This document shows, piece after piece, positions 7,000 to 16,113 of a stretch of 64,000 bases of DNA; positions within the stretch are counted from its first letter, which is position 1, and every line of letters begins with the position of its first letter. Under the pieces are notes generated by a model. That model did no database searches and was not told where the DNA came from. It worked only from the letters and a program-made list of their open reading frames with translations. The position numbers and the translations under genes were made by a program. Source of the stretch: DQWO01 sp964478545 (lineage in GTDB: Bacteria > Desulfobacterota > Anaeroferrophillalia > Anaeroferrophillales > Anaeroferrophillaceae); contig CAYZIS010000006.1 of the NCBI GenBank assembly GCA_964478545.1, forward strand, positions 1 through 64,000, in the 5' to 3' direction.

Positions 7000-8762
7000 C
7001 TCGGTACGTTTTCTTTCCGATTCTGGCGATTCTCCTTATTTTTTGTTTGTCGTCCTGTGTTGCGCCTCAATCAACCATCACCCGGGCTGAGCGACAGGGC
7101 AAGTATGGTGAAACCCGGGAATCGGCATGGGAGCGGCAGGCAAGGCAGCTTGAATTTGAGGGGGATTATCTGGGAGCGTATGAACAGGTTCATGATCCCT
7201 ATTTGGATTCATTGCGTCCGGACTTGCGCCAGTGGCTGCTGCGTCTTCTTGACAAGATGTCTTTGGAATCATTGCAGAGTTTAAAGGGTTGGGAACAGAA
7301 CAATGAGCTTCGCTGCCAGGTATTGGAAAAGATTTTTACTGGTCTGGATGAAAGTCAGTTACCGTCGGATGATTATGCCGCTGTTTTAAAGGATATCCTG
7401 ACTAATTGTTCCCTGTCAGACTCTGCGAGATATCGCTATGAACAGTTGCTGCAATCATATTTATCGGGGGTTGAACGACCGTTTTTTACGGTTGGTTGTC
7501 TTTTACCCCTGACGGGAGAATATTCAGATCTTGGTAATAAAATTCTTCTGGGGATGGAACTGGCCCTGCAGGTTTTCCATGATAATCCATTGGAAAGTCA
7601 TGATTCAGGGATAAAGCTCCTGGTGCGTGATACTGGCGGAGATAGTAGCCGGGCCAGGGAACTGGTGGGCCAACTGGTTGATGATGAAGGAGTCAGTCTG
7701 CTGGTGGGGCCGATGACCGGTCAGGCAGCTCTTTATGCCGCGGCTGAAGCAGAAAGTCGAGGGATTGATATTATAACCCTCACCCCGCGTTCGGGAATCG
7801 CGTCCCGTGGAGATCATGTGTTTCAGCATTTTCTGACTATGGAGAACCAGGCGAAACAGATTATGCAACTGGCGGTGGAGCGCCTGGGTCTTACCTCATT
7901 GGCATTATTGTATCCTTCCACCTATTATGGTCACCAAACGGCAAAGTTATTCAGGAAATACGCGCGGCAGTGGGGGGCTGAACTTGTGCGGGTTGTGAGT
8001 TATGACCCGACCAGCAAGGACTATGGGCACAGTATCAAAGAATTGATCGGCGTGGAAAAGTACGCTGAATACCAACGGCAGAAAAAAGTTTATGAAGCCT
8101 GGGCGAAGGAACAGACAGCTTCCGAGGAAGGGGAGAAAGACGGAAAATCAGCTTCAGTTAAGCTGCTGGCAAAAGAGATTGGTCTGGAGGTAGATGCGTT
8201 GTTTGAGAAACCTGGGGAGGGTGAGGAGTTTATGTCTCGGCCGATCCTTGATCTGGATTTTTCCGGGATCATTATTCCAGATTTTTACCAACGAATTCGA
8301 TTACTGGTTCCCCAGCTGGCTTTTTACGATCTTATGGATACTTGTTTTTTTGGTACCCGGGGCTGGAATTCACCTAAACTTGCCGAAGATGCAGGAGAAC
8401 AGGTGGAAGGGGCTTTGTTTGTGGATGCTTTTTGCCAAGAATGTGCTGAACCCCAACAATTGGTTGAATACCGGGATCAGTACGAAGCAATGTTTGCTGA
8501 AACAGCTTCAATTTATGATGCTTATGGTTACGATACTATGGTGCTGATCCGTCAGGCTCTGGCTGCATTGCAGCAGGATGGTCAGGAAATTAATCCGGAG
8601 ACCATACGGGAAAAGTTGCTGGCCTTGCAGAATGTCCCGATGATAACCGGCATTACCTCCGTTTTGCCGGATGGTGAAATGGAGAAAACATTATTCAATC
8701 TCACTTTTCAGGGGGATGAAATTATTCAGGTTGATCCGGTTTGCAGCCAGAGTCATGACTAA
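6975..8762 (+). CDS. LppC/LpoA-like outer-membrane lipoprotein with periplasmic-binding fold
   Basis: 595-residue protein with a lipoprotein signal peptide: a hydrophobic segment at residues 9-24 and lipobox LSSC with the acylated Cys at residue 28. Residues about 30-165 are helical. From about 170 (FFTVGCLLPLTGEYSDLG) a type I periplasmic-binding fold begins, with LLVGPMTGQAALYAAAEAES and a C-terminal YDAYGYDTMVLIRQAL segment. This matches the penicillin-binding-protein activator (LpoA/LppC) and branched-chain amino-acid receptor superfamily. Regulation of a peptidoglycan synthase is the likely role, but ligand binding cannot be excluded. A charged low-complexity insert (EEGEKDGKS) lies near residue 385. 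The ATG is inside the preceding nuclease gene. Confidence 0.75.
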   Translation: MVQNFYKVARYVFFPILAILLIFCLSSCVAPQSTITRAERQGKYGETRESAWERQARQLEFEGDYLGAYEQVHDPYLDSLRPDLRQWLLRLLDKMSLESLQSLKGWEQNNELRCQVLEKIFTGLDESQLPSDDYAAVLKDILTNCSLSDSARYRYEQLLQSYLSGVERPFFTVGCLLPLTGEYSDLGNKILLGMELALQVFHDNPLESHDSGIKLLVRDTGGDSSRARELVGQLVDDEGVSLLVGPMTGQAALYAAAEAESRGIDIITLTPRSGIASRGDHVFQHFLTMENQAKQIMQLAVERLGLTSLALLYPSTYYGHQTAKLFRKYARQWGAELVRVVSYDPTSKDYGHSIKELIGVEKYAEYQRQKKVYEAWAKEQTASEEGEKDGKSASVKLLAKEIGLEVDALFEKPGEGEEFMSRPILDLDFSGIIIPDFYQRIRLLVPQLAFYDLMDTCFFGTRGWNSPKLAEDAGEQVEGALFVDAFCQECAEPQQLVEYRDQYEAMFAETASIYDAYGYDTMVLIRQALAALQQDGQEINPETIREKLLALQNVPMITGITSVLPDGEMEKTLFNLTFQGDEIIQVDPVCSQSHD

Positions 8763-9038
8763 AGACCATTTTTCAAGGTAGCCTGAAGTCATCCTTTCCC
8801 TCCTAAACGTAATTTTATCCATTCCTTAATTTTTTTGTAATCCTGACATTGTTTTGTGCTGAAATTGTTACATCCTTTGGATTGTGTTCCTGGTTTCATA
8901 GCGCCTGATATCTTCTGGGAATCTGCCAATCATTGATTATTGCTATGAGGGGGCAAGGTGTGTCACCGACAGCCTGAAGCGTATTAAACAAGGCCATATT
9001 TATACCATGGAAGGAGAGTAAGGTGCTAATTGCTATGA
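8763..9038. other. intergenic region with a 17-bp direct repeat
   Basis: No gene recognised. ATTGCTATGAGGGGGCA occurs at 8939-8955 and again at 9029-9045, 90 nt apart. The second copy runs directly into the truncated activator gene. The two copies probably mark a past rearrangement. Confidence 0.45.
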
Positions 9039-9614
9039 GGGGGCACTGTTGATGTGATTTTGGATATCGGCGGTCAGGATTCAAAAGTGATAGCTTTAAA
9101 TCCTGATGGCAGGGTGCGCAAATTTGAGATGAATGACCGTTGTGCTGTCGGCACCGGCAAATTTTTAGAATTGACGGCCATGTCTTTAGGCTTTCGCCTG
9201 GATCAGTTTGGGCAGGAGGCACTCAAGGCGGAAAAAGATATTAAGATTAACAGTATGTGTGCGGTTTTTGCCGAATCAGAGGTGACTTTTTTGGTGGGGC
9301 GGGGTGAAAATCGTCTAGATATTGCCTATGGTCTCCATCGCTTCATTGCCAACCGGGCCGTCAGCATGTTGAAAAGGTTTTCTCTTTCCGGGGCAACAAT
9401 CGCTTTTGTCGGTGGGGTCGCCTGGAATTCTTGTGTTCGTAGGTTGCTGGAGGAACACTTGAAAACCACGGTGCTGGTCCCGGAAAACCCGCACCGGTTT
9501 TTAGAGTGCCAGAGTGGAAATAACCCGGTGGAACAAGGCAAAGACTGGTTGTGGAAACAGGCCCATGGCAATGGAAACTGTGGCGATCAGCAGCAGTGGC
9601 AGGCTCATGGATAA
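9039..9614 (+). pseudogene. remnant of 2-hydroxyacyl-CoA dehydratase activator ATPase (BadF/BadG/HgdC family)
   Basis: The reading frame gives VDVILDIGGQDSKVIAL, MNDRCAVGTGKFLE, a TVFAESEV-like CAVFAESEVTFL and FVGGVAWN. These are the second-half motifs of the [4Fe-4S] activator ATPase that energises 2-hydroxyacyl-CoA dehydratases or benzoyl-CoA reductases. The Cys before AVGTG and the Cys before AVFAES correspond to cluster ligands. The first roughly 100 residues (phosphate-1 motif and helix) are missing: an in-frame stop lies at 9036-9038, next to the 17-bp repeat. The far end loses similarity after VPENPHRF and runs into the 3' end of the convergent antiporter gene. It is most likely non-functional. 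Confidence 0.8.
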
Positions 9615-11012
9615 TGGTGGGTCTTTGATATGGTCATTGGCAGCCATTTCTGGATCCAGCGGGCCGAAAAAAATGATTTTTACTGAGCGGAAACAATAAA
9701 CTACCGAGAGGGTAATGGCTGCCGACCCGGCGATGGCAACAATTAGTTTTCCCGGGATGGCATTGATGCCGGATTCAAAGATGCCGGTAAACATGACCCA
9801 TTCAGCCGGGAAGCTGCTCATGGGCGGAAAGCCGGAAAGCATCATTGCCCCTATAATCCATAAAGCAGTCGTAATCGGCATCTTGCGTGCCAATCCCCCC
9901 AGTTGTCTCATATCTCTGATTCCCGTTGTGTAAACCAGAATCCCAGCTGTGGAGAACAGGATGGTTTTGCCCATAATATGGCTGAGAAAAAAGTACATGC
10001 CACCTTCAATGCCGGTCTGGGTCATGGAAGTTATTCCGAGGAAGGAATAGGCAAGCTGGCTGATGGTTGAACAGGCGGCAAAACGCTTTATATCGGTCTG
10101 CGCAAGTGTCAGCAGAGCTCCATATACCATGGTGATCAGGGCCAAAGTCATCAGGGGGAGAGAAAAGCTGCTAAAGTCATTGGTTAGAGGGAAAATAAGG
10201 ATCCTCAGCATAACATAGACGGCGATATTGGCATAGACGGCCAGTAATCCGGCTATGCAGGTGGGATGTTCTGCATGAACCCAGGGCATCCAGACCTGAA
10301 AAGGAACAACAGCCATTTTTGTCAGGATAGTCGTCATGAACATGAGGATAATCCAAAAAGCTATCGGTTGGCCGCTTAATTGATGGATGCTGCTGATGGC
10401 AAAACTACCGGTATGGTAATAGACAATGACCAATCCGACCAGAAAGAATCCTGCCCCGATAACAGCCCACATTAAACAGATTAATGCTACTCTGACCCGG
10501 TCAACATAGCCAAAAAAAGCCATGATGAAATAAAGGGGCAGGGGCAGAATTTCCAGGAAGAAGTACATGGCCACCAAGTTGGTGGCAAAACATACGCCCA
10601 TGAAGCCGGCAGGGAAGAAGAGAAAAAGAGCATAAAAACGACTATAATGACAGTTCCAGGTATATTGATCGATTTCTCCATAAATGGCTTCGATGCGATG
10701 TTCTATATAATGGTCAGCATAGAATGAAAGGGCCATGCATAGCAAGCTAATGATCAGGGCCATGGGTAGGCTGATGCCGTCGCCGAGGAGATTGAAGGTT
10801 ATATCTGGCCCGGCAAAGGGATAGTATTCCATAAATGGTGCGGTAGCGGAACCGATCTGTGTGCATGCAATTAGTAGCAGGATGGTGGTGTAAACAAGGC
10901 TGCCCCGGGCAATCCAACCGACGCCTTGGCCTAGTTTCTGCCTGAAAATTATAATCGCCAAGGAAGCTAATGGCGGAATTATTATTATCTGAAGTAATGG
11001 ATGTGGAATCAT
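9501..11012 (-). CDS. proton-conducting antiporter subunit, NuoM/MrpD-like (last gene of Mrp cluster)
   Basis: 503 residues and about 14 hydrophobic segments. It is a member of the NuoM/NuoN/MrpD antiporter-like family that carries protons or Na+ across the membrane. The conserved helix-5 glutamate is present in YFFLEILPLPLYFI (about residue 152), a conserved lysine in LTKMAVVPFQVWMPWVHAEHP (about 237), and a KRFAACSTISQLAYS segment near residue 310. It is the third large subunit in this cluster, after an MrpD and a NuoL-like protein. Its stop codon overlaps the decayed activator gene on the other strand. Confidence 0.85.
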   Translation of the reverse strand: MIPHPLLQIIIIPPLASLAIIIFRQKLGQGVGWIARGSLVYTTILLLIACTQIGSATAPFMEYYPFAGPDITFNLLGDGISLPMALIISLLCMALSFYADHYIEHRIEAIYGEIDQYTWNCHYSRFYALFLFFPAGFMGVCFATNLVAMYFFLEILPLPLYFIMAFFGYVDRVRVALICLMWAVIGAGFFLVGLVIVYYHTGSFAISSIHQLSGQPIAFWIILMFMTTILTKMAVVPFQVWMPWVHAEHPTCIAGLLAVYANIAVYVMLRILIFPLTNDFSSFSLPLMTLALITMVYGALLTLAQTDIKRFAACSTISQLAYSFLGITSMTQTGIEGGMYFFLSHIMGKTILFSTAGILVYTTGIRDMRQLGGLARKMPITTALWIIGAMMLSGFPPMSSFPAEWVMFTGIFESGINAIPGKLIVAIAGSAAITLSVVYCFRSVKIIFFGPLDPEMAANDHIKDPPLSMSLPLLLIATVSIAMGLFPQPVFALFHRVISTLAL

Positions 11013-11039
11013 TAACGGCTTCTCCGGCGGTTGAAAAAA

Positions 11040-13070
11040 TTAAAGCAAAGCGATGAAAAGGGCACCAACCAGAATGATCATGATGTAGGCGCCGACGTAG
11101 AGCATGTTTTCCGATTCTGTTTGCAGTTTAAAAGCCAGGCTGGGCAATTTTTTGGTAACCAGTCGGGGAATAAGCACATGGACCAGGTGGTCATAGGGAT
11201 TTTCAATTTTTTCACTGACGAACCTGGCAAGCTTTAGTGTTCCATCCTCAAAAAATTTGGTGTAAAAGCTGTTGATATACCAGCGGTTCCAGCAGAATTG
11301 ATGCACTTCATGCAATAGTGATGCACGATTGTAAATGATTGACCAATGGCGTCCTATATAGAGAAAATACGCCGGGATTGCTCCAGCCAGTATCGATGCT
11401 ACTGAAAGTATGGTTACCAGCAGGTGATAATTGATGGCTCCATGTTCGGTATGAACGGCCGGCAATCTCAGGTGCTCAACTAGGTTGAGGTGAAATGCAT
11501 GTTTCAGCAGATGCTCAACCTTGGGGCCGAAAATTCCCAGGACAATGATAAGAAATGCCAAAATTGCACAGGCCCCCCACATACTTTTCAAGGCTTCATG
11601 GGGTGGACTGTTTTTTTCACGCAGATGGGCTATGTTTTTACTTTCCGGACCGTAGAAAGTCATGCCGATAAATCGTACGGTGTAGGCCGCAGTCAGGGAC
11701 ACGGTAATCATTGCCAGGATGAAGACCGGGATATTATGGGCTTCCAGGCAAGTGAGCAGGATGGCATCTTTACTCCAGAATGCCGGCAAAGGCGGCAGGC
11801 CCATGAGGCATAAAGCGGCAATTATCATGAACAGCCAGGTGTAGGGCATATATTTTCGCATCCCCCCCATATCAAACATGTAGATTGAATGAACGGTATG
11901 GATGACGGAGCCGGCGCAGAGAAAAAGGCAGGCCTTGAATAGTGCGTGGCTCATAAGGTGAAAAATTCCGGAAGTGCAGCCATTGACCAGGGTTGCCTCT
12001 GTAAGCCCGGCAACTCCAAGGCCAATCCACATGTAACCAATCTGGCTGACAGTGGAATAAGCCAGTGCTTTTTTCAGTTCCAGGGCTACTAATCCCTGGG
12101 TGGCGGCGACAAAAGCAGTGATAGCGCCGATCCAGGCGACAATAACAAAAAAATAAGAAGCAGAATGACAACCGGCAACCCAATAACCATAGTAGAAAAT
12201 AGGGATCAGGCGGGCGACCAGGTAGACGCCGCTTTTCACCATGGTTGCCGCGTGAATAAGGGCGGAAACCGGCCCCGGACCGGCCATGGCTTCCGGCAAC
12301 CATTCATGCAGGGGGAACTGGGCCGATTTTCCCACTGGTCCGGCGAGCAGTAGAATCGTAACCAAGACCACCATTCCAGGTTGCTTGGCCATGACTGGAA
12401 ACCAGCTGCCGGTTGAATGATAGAGTTCCAGCAGGTTCAGGGTTCGGGAATAATAAAAAATGATCAGGATTCCACCCAGCATGACCAAGTCGCCGAACCC
12501 GGTAACTACCAGTGCTTTCAGGCCGCAATAGGAAGGTTTGACCATCGGAGTTGGCGGTGGGCCGCCAATCCAGTATTTTTTCTCGTCTTTGTAATAAAAG
12601 CCAATTAAGGCGTAGCTGCATAGCCCGACCAGTTTCCAGCCGATAAATAAAAAGACCAGGTTGTTGGCCAGCACCAGCAGCAGCATACTGCCAATGAAGA
12701 GATTGACTAGCATCAGAAAACGGTTGATGGCCGGATCGTCCCGCATATATCCCAGACAGTAAACCGCAATGATGGCGCTGATGATGGCCACTACTACGGC
12801 AAGGATAATGCTTAAGGGATCCAGGAGAATACCACATTCAATCAGGAAGGGGTTGCGAAGCCAGATCAGTGAACTTTCCAGTGGCAGGTTTTCCGGATGC
12901 CAAAGATTGGGTAGGATCATCAGCGAACAGGCTGCAGCCAGCAATGGAAATCCGATAGCCACCGCATTGCGCAAAAACTTGCTTATGTGGGCCATTAATG
13001 GAATAGCCAGGATTCCGATAAAGGGAAAGATGATACATAGCCAGGCGAATTTCAATGTTGATGCCTCCAT
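11040..13070 (-). CDS. NuoL/MrpA-like antiporter subunit with an atypical Lys in place of the helix-5 Glu
   Basis: 676-residue membrane protein of the NuoL/MrpA N-terminal family, ending in a long C-terminal part with a lateral-helix-like stretch and a final membrane anchor. Family hallmarks include GPVGKSAQFPLHEWLPEAM (about residue 245) with its conserved Lys, SALIHAATMVKSGVYL, and KKALAYSTVSQIGYM. The helix-5 motif that normally reads WELVGLCSYLLIGF reads GWKLVGLCSYALIGF here, at about residue 145, replacing a proton-pathway glutamate by lysine (codon AAA on the minus strand near 12639). The C-terminal MrpA extension is absent; its DUF4040 part is a separate gene at 15255. It begins 4 nt after the stop of the upstream MrpD gene. 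Confidence 0.85.
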   Translation of the reverse strand: MEASTLKFAWLCIIFPFIGILAIPLMAHISKFLRNAVAIGFPLLAAACSLMILPNLWHPENLPLESSLIWLRNPFLIECGILLDPLSIILAVVVAIISAIIAVYCLGYMRDDPAINRFLMLVNLFIGSMLLLVLANNLVFLFIGWKLVGLCSYALIGFYYKDEKKYWIGGPPPTPMVKPSYCGLKALVVTGFGDLVMLGGILIIFYYSRTLNLLELYHSTGSWFPVMAKQPGMVVLVTILLLAGPVGKSAQFPLHEWLPEAMAGPGPVSALIHAATMVKSGVYLVARLIPIFYYGYWVAGCHSASYFFVIVAWIGAITAFVAATQGLVALELKKALAYSTVSQIGYMWIGLGVAGLTEATLVNGCTSGIFHLMSHALFKACLFLCAGSVIHTVHSIYMFDMGGMRKYMPYTWLFMIIAALCLMGLPPLPAFWSKDAILLTCLEAHNIPVFILAMITVSLTAAYTVRFIGMTFYGPESKNIAHLREKNSPPHEALKSMWGACAILAFLIIVLGIFGPKVEHLLKHAFHLNLVEHLRLPAVHTEHGAINYHLLVTILSVASILAGAIPAYFLYIGRHWSIIYNRASLLHEVHQFCWNRWYINSFYTKFFEDGTLKLARFVSEKIENPYDHLVHVLIPRLVTKKLPSLAFKLQTESENMLYVGAYIMIILVGALFIALL

Positions 13071-13074
13071 CTGC

Positions 13075-14568
13075 CTAAAATCCTGCTGGAATTATATGGA
13101 TTAAGATGGTGTTGGTGATCGTACCGCTGAAAATGCCGGCCAGGAGAATTCCGGCAGCCATCAAAATGATTGGAATGCGCATGGAGAGGGGAACTTCCTG
13201 CATCCTGATCTGATCATAGGGGATTTTGCGGTTGTAATCTGCTTCGGGCTTTTCGAAAGATGCCACTTTAATGACCCTGAAAAAGTAGATGACATTAAGA
13301 ATAGTACTGATCAGTAAGGCTGCCACGAAAACCCAGTGATGATCAACAATACAGCCCATCAGCAGGTTAAGTTTACTGAAAAAACCGCAGGTGGGTGGCA
13401 CGCCGATCATGGAAAAGACGCCAATGGTGAACGCTCCCATGGTAAATGGCATCCGGCGGAAAAGATTTTTGAAATGATCAATGGTGCAGTCACCGGTTTG
13501 GTAAATGATGGCCCCGACAACCAGGAAAACACAGCCCTTGGTGAAGGCTTCATTAAGTATATGAAGAAGGGCTCCGGTAAGGCCAGCTTTGTTGGCCAGG
13601 CCGATACCCAGGGCTATGTAGCCGATCTGGGCAACTATCGAGTAAGAAAGCATTTTTTTCAGGTTATTTTGGGCAATGGCGTAAAATGAACCGATCATCA
13701 TGGCAGTCACCGCCAGCCAGGTTATAACAGTCGTTGCCGGGATGATCTTGACGAAAAAGTCAGGTTGAAAAAGGCTAAACATGACCCTGATCATTAAATA
13801 AGCTGCTACCTTGGTAAACAAGGGCGCAATGAGGGCGCTGGCTGATGAAGGCGCATATGCATAAGAGTTAGGTAACCAGCTGTGCAAAGGGAAAAGAGCC
13901 ATTTTCAGACTGATACCCACCAGCATCAACACCCCGGCGCTCAAAACTACCCGTGAATGATAAAGGGGTGGGATGAGGTGGCTGACATCGGCAAGGTTCA
14001 GTGAGCCAGTTACCATGTATAAATAGCCAACCCCAAGAAGATAACAGGATGCCCCGATGGTGCCCATGATGATATAGCGGAATGTGGCCAGTGGCGCATC
14101 TCCCTGTCCGGATGCAATTAAACCATAGCACGACAGAGAGGCGATTTCGAGAAAGACAAAAACATTGAACAGGTCACCGGTTACCACAATGCCCATTAAT
14201 CCGGTTATCATCAGGAGCATCAGGGTATAGGAAGGCATCTGCCGGCCGGCCAATTCCTTGTTTATACTATGTTTTGAGTAAATAATAACAAGCAGGCTGA
14301 CAATGGCGATAATCGGCAGAATGAAAGCACTGAGATAATCGACATAATATTCTATCCCCCAGGGTGGTGCCCAGCCGCCTTGGTGATAGGAGATGGGTCC
14401 ATGCAGGATAACGGAACGGAGCAGGCCGATGGCGAAAAAAGTGACCAGAGCCAGGGTAAGTACCGCCCAGTAATAGCAGCGGTTGCTGCTTTTCCAGCCG
14501 ATCAGCGGGGTTGACAGCGCGGCGATTAAGGGAACGGCTATAATCAAGGCAGGAAATTGGTGGACCAT
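13075..14568 (-). CDS. mrpD: Na+/H+ antiporter subunit D
   Basis: 497-residue polytopic protein of the MrpD/NuoN type. Visible are FVFLEIASLSCYGLIA (about residue 130) with the conserved Glu, GISLKMALFPLHSWLPNSY (about 220) with the conserved Lys, and LKKMLSYSIVAQIGY (about 305). It would be an ion-translocating subunit of the Mrp multi-subunit antiporter in the inner membrane. It starts 3 nt after mrpC, with AGGAGC upstream, and ends 4 nt before the NuoL-like gene, so translation is tightly linked. The alternative name, NuoN-like, is less likely given the small Mrp subunits upstream. Confidence 0.9.
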   Translation of the reverse strand: MVHQFPALIIAVPLIAALSTPLIGWKSSNRCYYWAVLTLALVTFFAIGLLRSVILHGPISYHQGGWAPPWGIEYYVDYLSAFILPIIAIVSLLVIIYSKHSINKELAGRQMPSYTLMLLMITGLMGIVVTGDLFNVFVFLEIASLSCYGLIASGQGDAPLATFRYIIMGTIGASCYLLGVGYLYMVTGSLNLADVSHLIPPLYHSRVVLSAGVLMLVGISLKMALFPLHSWLPNSYAYAPSSASALIAPLFTKVAAYLMIRVMFSLFQPDFFVKIIPATTVITWLAVTAMMIGSFYAIAQNNLKKMLSYSIVAQIGYIALGIGLANKAGLTGALLHILNEAFTKGCVFLVVGAIIYQTGDCTIDHFKNLFRRMPFTMGAFTIGVFSMIGVPPTCGFFSKLNLLMGCIVDHHWVFVAALLISTILNVIYFFRVIKVASFEKPEADYNRKIPYDQIRMQEVPLSMRIPIILMAAGILLAGIFSGTITNTILIHIIPAGF

Positions 14569-14571
14569 GCT

Positions 14572-14970
14572 TTATGCTCCTACTTCCTTGTTGATTTTTA
14601 AAATTTCATCTTCTTGTAGGGTGCCATATTTTCGATAGATCAGGATGAGAACTGCCAATGCAACCCCGGCTGTGGCGATGGAGACTACAATTGCTGTCAG
14701 CATTAGAACATGCGGCAGGGGGTTCAGGTAATGAGCCACATTGATGGCTGCCTGTTCATGTCCGTGATGGTGGTAGGGCAGGATGGGAACATCGACATGG
14801 CCGGTTTTGACACTAATGGAAACATAGAAAAGAATGACCGCGGTCTGAAAAATATTCATGCCGATCAGCTTTTTGACCAGATTTCTTTTGGCCAGCATGG
14901 CATAGAGACCAATCATCATCAGAATAACATACAGCCAATAGTTGTATTTACTGAGCAATAGATCAAGCAT
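14572..14970 (-). CDS. mrpC: Na+/H+ antiporter subunit C (NuoK-like)
   Basis: 132-residue protein with three membrane helices, homologous to NuoK and MrpC: IGLYAMLAKRNLVKKLIGMNIFQTAVILFYV in the first half and LPHVLMLTAIVVSIATAGVALAV in the second. It holds a His-rich loop (PYHHHGHEQ) between helices 2 and 3. The ATG immediately follows the stop of the MbhE-like gene (TAGATG). It is part of the membrane ion path of the antiporter. Confidence 0.9.
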   Translation of the reverse strand: MLDLLLSKYNYWLYVILMMIGLYAMLAKRNLVKKLIGMNIFQTAVILFYVSISVKTGHVDVPILPYHHHGHEQAAINVAHYLNPLPHVLMLTAIVVSIATAGVALAVLILIYRKYGTLQEDEILKINKEVGA

Positions 14971-15258
14971 CTACTGGTCTCCTTGTTCCTTGTTTCGCCG
15001 CCGTAGAAGCAGCAGACAGACAAAGGCAGCGGTGAAAATCACGGTGGTTTCCCCCATGGTGTCATACCCACGATAATCAGCCAGTACGGAACTGACAATG
15101 TTGGGCGTTTCCATATCAATCATGGAATGCTGGATGTAATAGGGTGAAACATGGGTGCTGGCTGGTGATTGAGGGTCACCCCAGTTCGGCATATCCTGGG
15201 TTCCATAAATTAACAAAGAGCCAGCAATAATGATCAGGGCTAGGATAAAAGTTTTCAA
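14971..15258 (-). CDS. MbhE/MrpB-N-terminal-like antiporter subunit
   Basis: 95-residue protein with an N-terminal helix, a periplasmic stretch and a C-terminal helix containing LADYRGYDTMGETTVIFTAAF. This motif is found in the MbhE subunits of membrane-bound hydrogenases and in the fused C-terminal part of MrpA. It overlaps the DUF4040 gene by 4 nt. Having DUF4040 and MbhE domains as free-standing genes is the MBH/Mrp arrangement also seen in archaea, rather than the Bacillus-type fused MrpA. Confidence 0.8.
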   Translation of the reverse strand: MKTFILALIIIAGSLLIYGTQDMPNWGDPQSPASTHVSPYYIQHSMIDMETPNIVSSVLADYRGYDTMGETTVIFTAAFVCLLLLRRRNKEQGDQ

Positions 15259-15500
15259 TCTTTTGACCTCCTGACAGTTTTGAACACGGCAGCTACAAAA
15301 AGAACGGTGCCAACTCCAGCAGAAACCGTTGCTTCGGTGAATGCTACATCCACGGCCCCCATTTCAGCCCACAACATGCACATGAAAAAACTGTAAGCAC
15401 CAAGAATGATGGCCGCGCTCAGCAGATCCTTGATGTTGATGGCTGCCAGGGCACAGATGATGACAAACAGCAATAAAAATAAATCCAGTTGCCAGATCAT
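15255..15500 (-). CDS. DUF4040 / MbhD-like antiporter subunit
   Basis: 81 residues with three hydrophobic segments. The motif KDLLSAAIILGAYSFFM followed by GAVDVAFTEATVSAGVG matches the DUF4040 domain, which is the C-terminal part of MrpA in Bacillus and MbhD in hydrogenases. It overlaps its neighbours by 4 nt on both sides, typical of translational coupling. Confidence 0.83.
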   Translation of the reverse strand: MIWQLDLFLLLFVIICALAAINIKDLLSAAIILGAYSFFMCMLWAEMGAVDVAFTEATVSAGVGTVLFVAAVFKTVRRSKD

Positions 15501-15805
15501 TTTTTATCCTTTGTCCATGGTTGTACGCCGAGTCGGAAAGCTGCCCGGGAAAGTACATGGGTAGCCGTCGGGTTGGCGATGTAAATAAACACAACGATCA
15601 GGAGCAGCTTAAAACTGTCCAGGTTGATTCCATGGTGGATGATCAGTCCAGTCATAATCATCAATACTGCCATGGTGTCACACTTCCCGGTGGCATGCAT
15701 GCGGGTGAACATATCGGGAAAGCGCAACAGTCCGATGGCAGAAGTTAGGAAGAAAAAGCAGCCGATCAGGATCATTGCTACGGCAATAACATCACGTACC
15801 ACCAT
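15497..15805 (-). CDS. mrpG: Na+/H+ antiporter subunit G
   Basis: 102-residue protein with three helices. SAIGLLRFPDMFTRMHATGKCDTM (residues about 22-45) is the MrpG signature, and NPTATHVLSRAAF follows at about residue 78. It is essential for assembly in characterised Mrp antiporters. It overlaps the last base of mrpF and 4 nt of the DUF4040 gene. Confidence 0.9.
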   Translation of the reverse strand: MVVRDVIAVAMILIGCFFFLTSAIGLLRFPDMFTRMHATGKCDTMAVLMIMTGLIIHHGINLDSFKLLLIVVFIYIANPTATHVLSRAAFRLGVQPWTKDKK

Positions 15806-16080
15806 CAGAATTCTCCCTTAGCTTCAAAAGCTTCAAAATATTTGGCCGCCGCCAGGGTGCCGACAAAATTCAGCAGAGCATATGCCAGGCTTATATCCAG
15901 AAACATTTCCACCCGGCCATACAGAAAGCCGATGATGACCAGAATAGTCAAAGTCTTGGTGCCAATGGCCCCGGTGGCTACGATGCGGTCTCCCAGTGTC
16001 GGGCCGAAAACTACCCGGTAAAGGCAGAGGAAAACCATCAGGCAGAGGAAAATATCCACTGCCAGGAAAAAAGATTTCAT
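15805..16080 (-). CDS. mrpF: Na+/H+ antiporter subunit F
   Basis: 91-residue protein with three helices and the MrpF pattern RVVFGPTLGDRIVATGAIGTKT (about residues 22-43), then DISLAYALLNFVGTLA. It is a small membrane subunit of the antiporter. It sits 33 nt after mrpB and overlaps mrpG by one base. Confidence 0.9.
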   Translation of the reverse strand: MKSFFLAVDIFLCLMVFLCLYRVVFGPTLGDRIVATGAIGTKTLTILVIIGFLYGRVEMFLDISLAYALLNFVGTLAAAKYFEAFEAKGEF

Positions 16081-16113
16081 GAAATACTCCTGCAGCTAAA
16101 AATTACGGAAATT

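Noticed and set aside
8939..9045. Two 17-bp direct repeats considered as a CRISPR array
   Set aside because: Only two copies, 73-nt interval, no further units and no cas genes.
9326..9571. Minus-strand open frame over the activator remnant
   Set aside because: It is a shadow of the BadF/HgdC-like frame.
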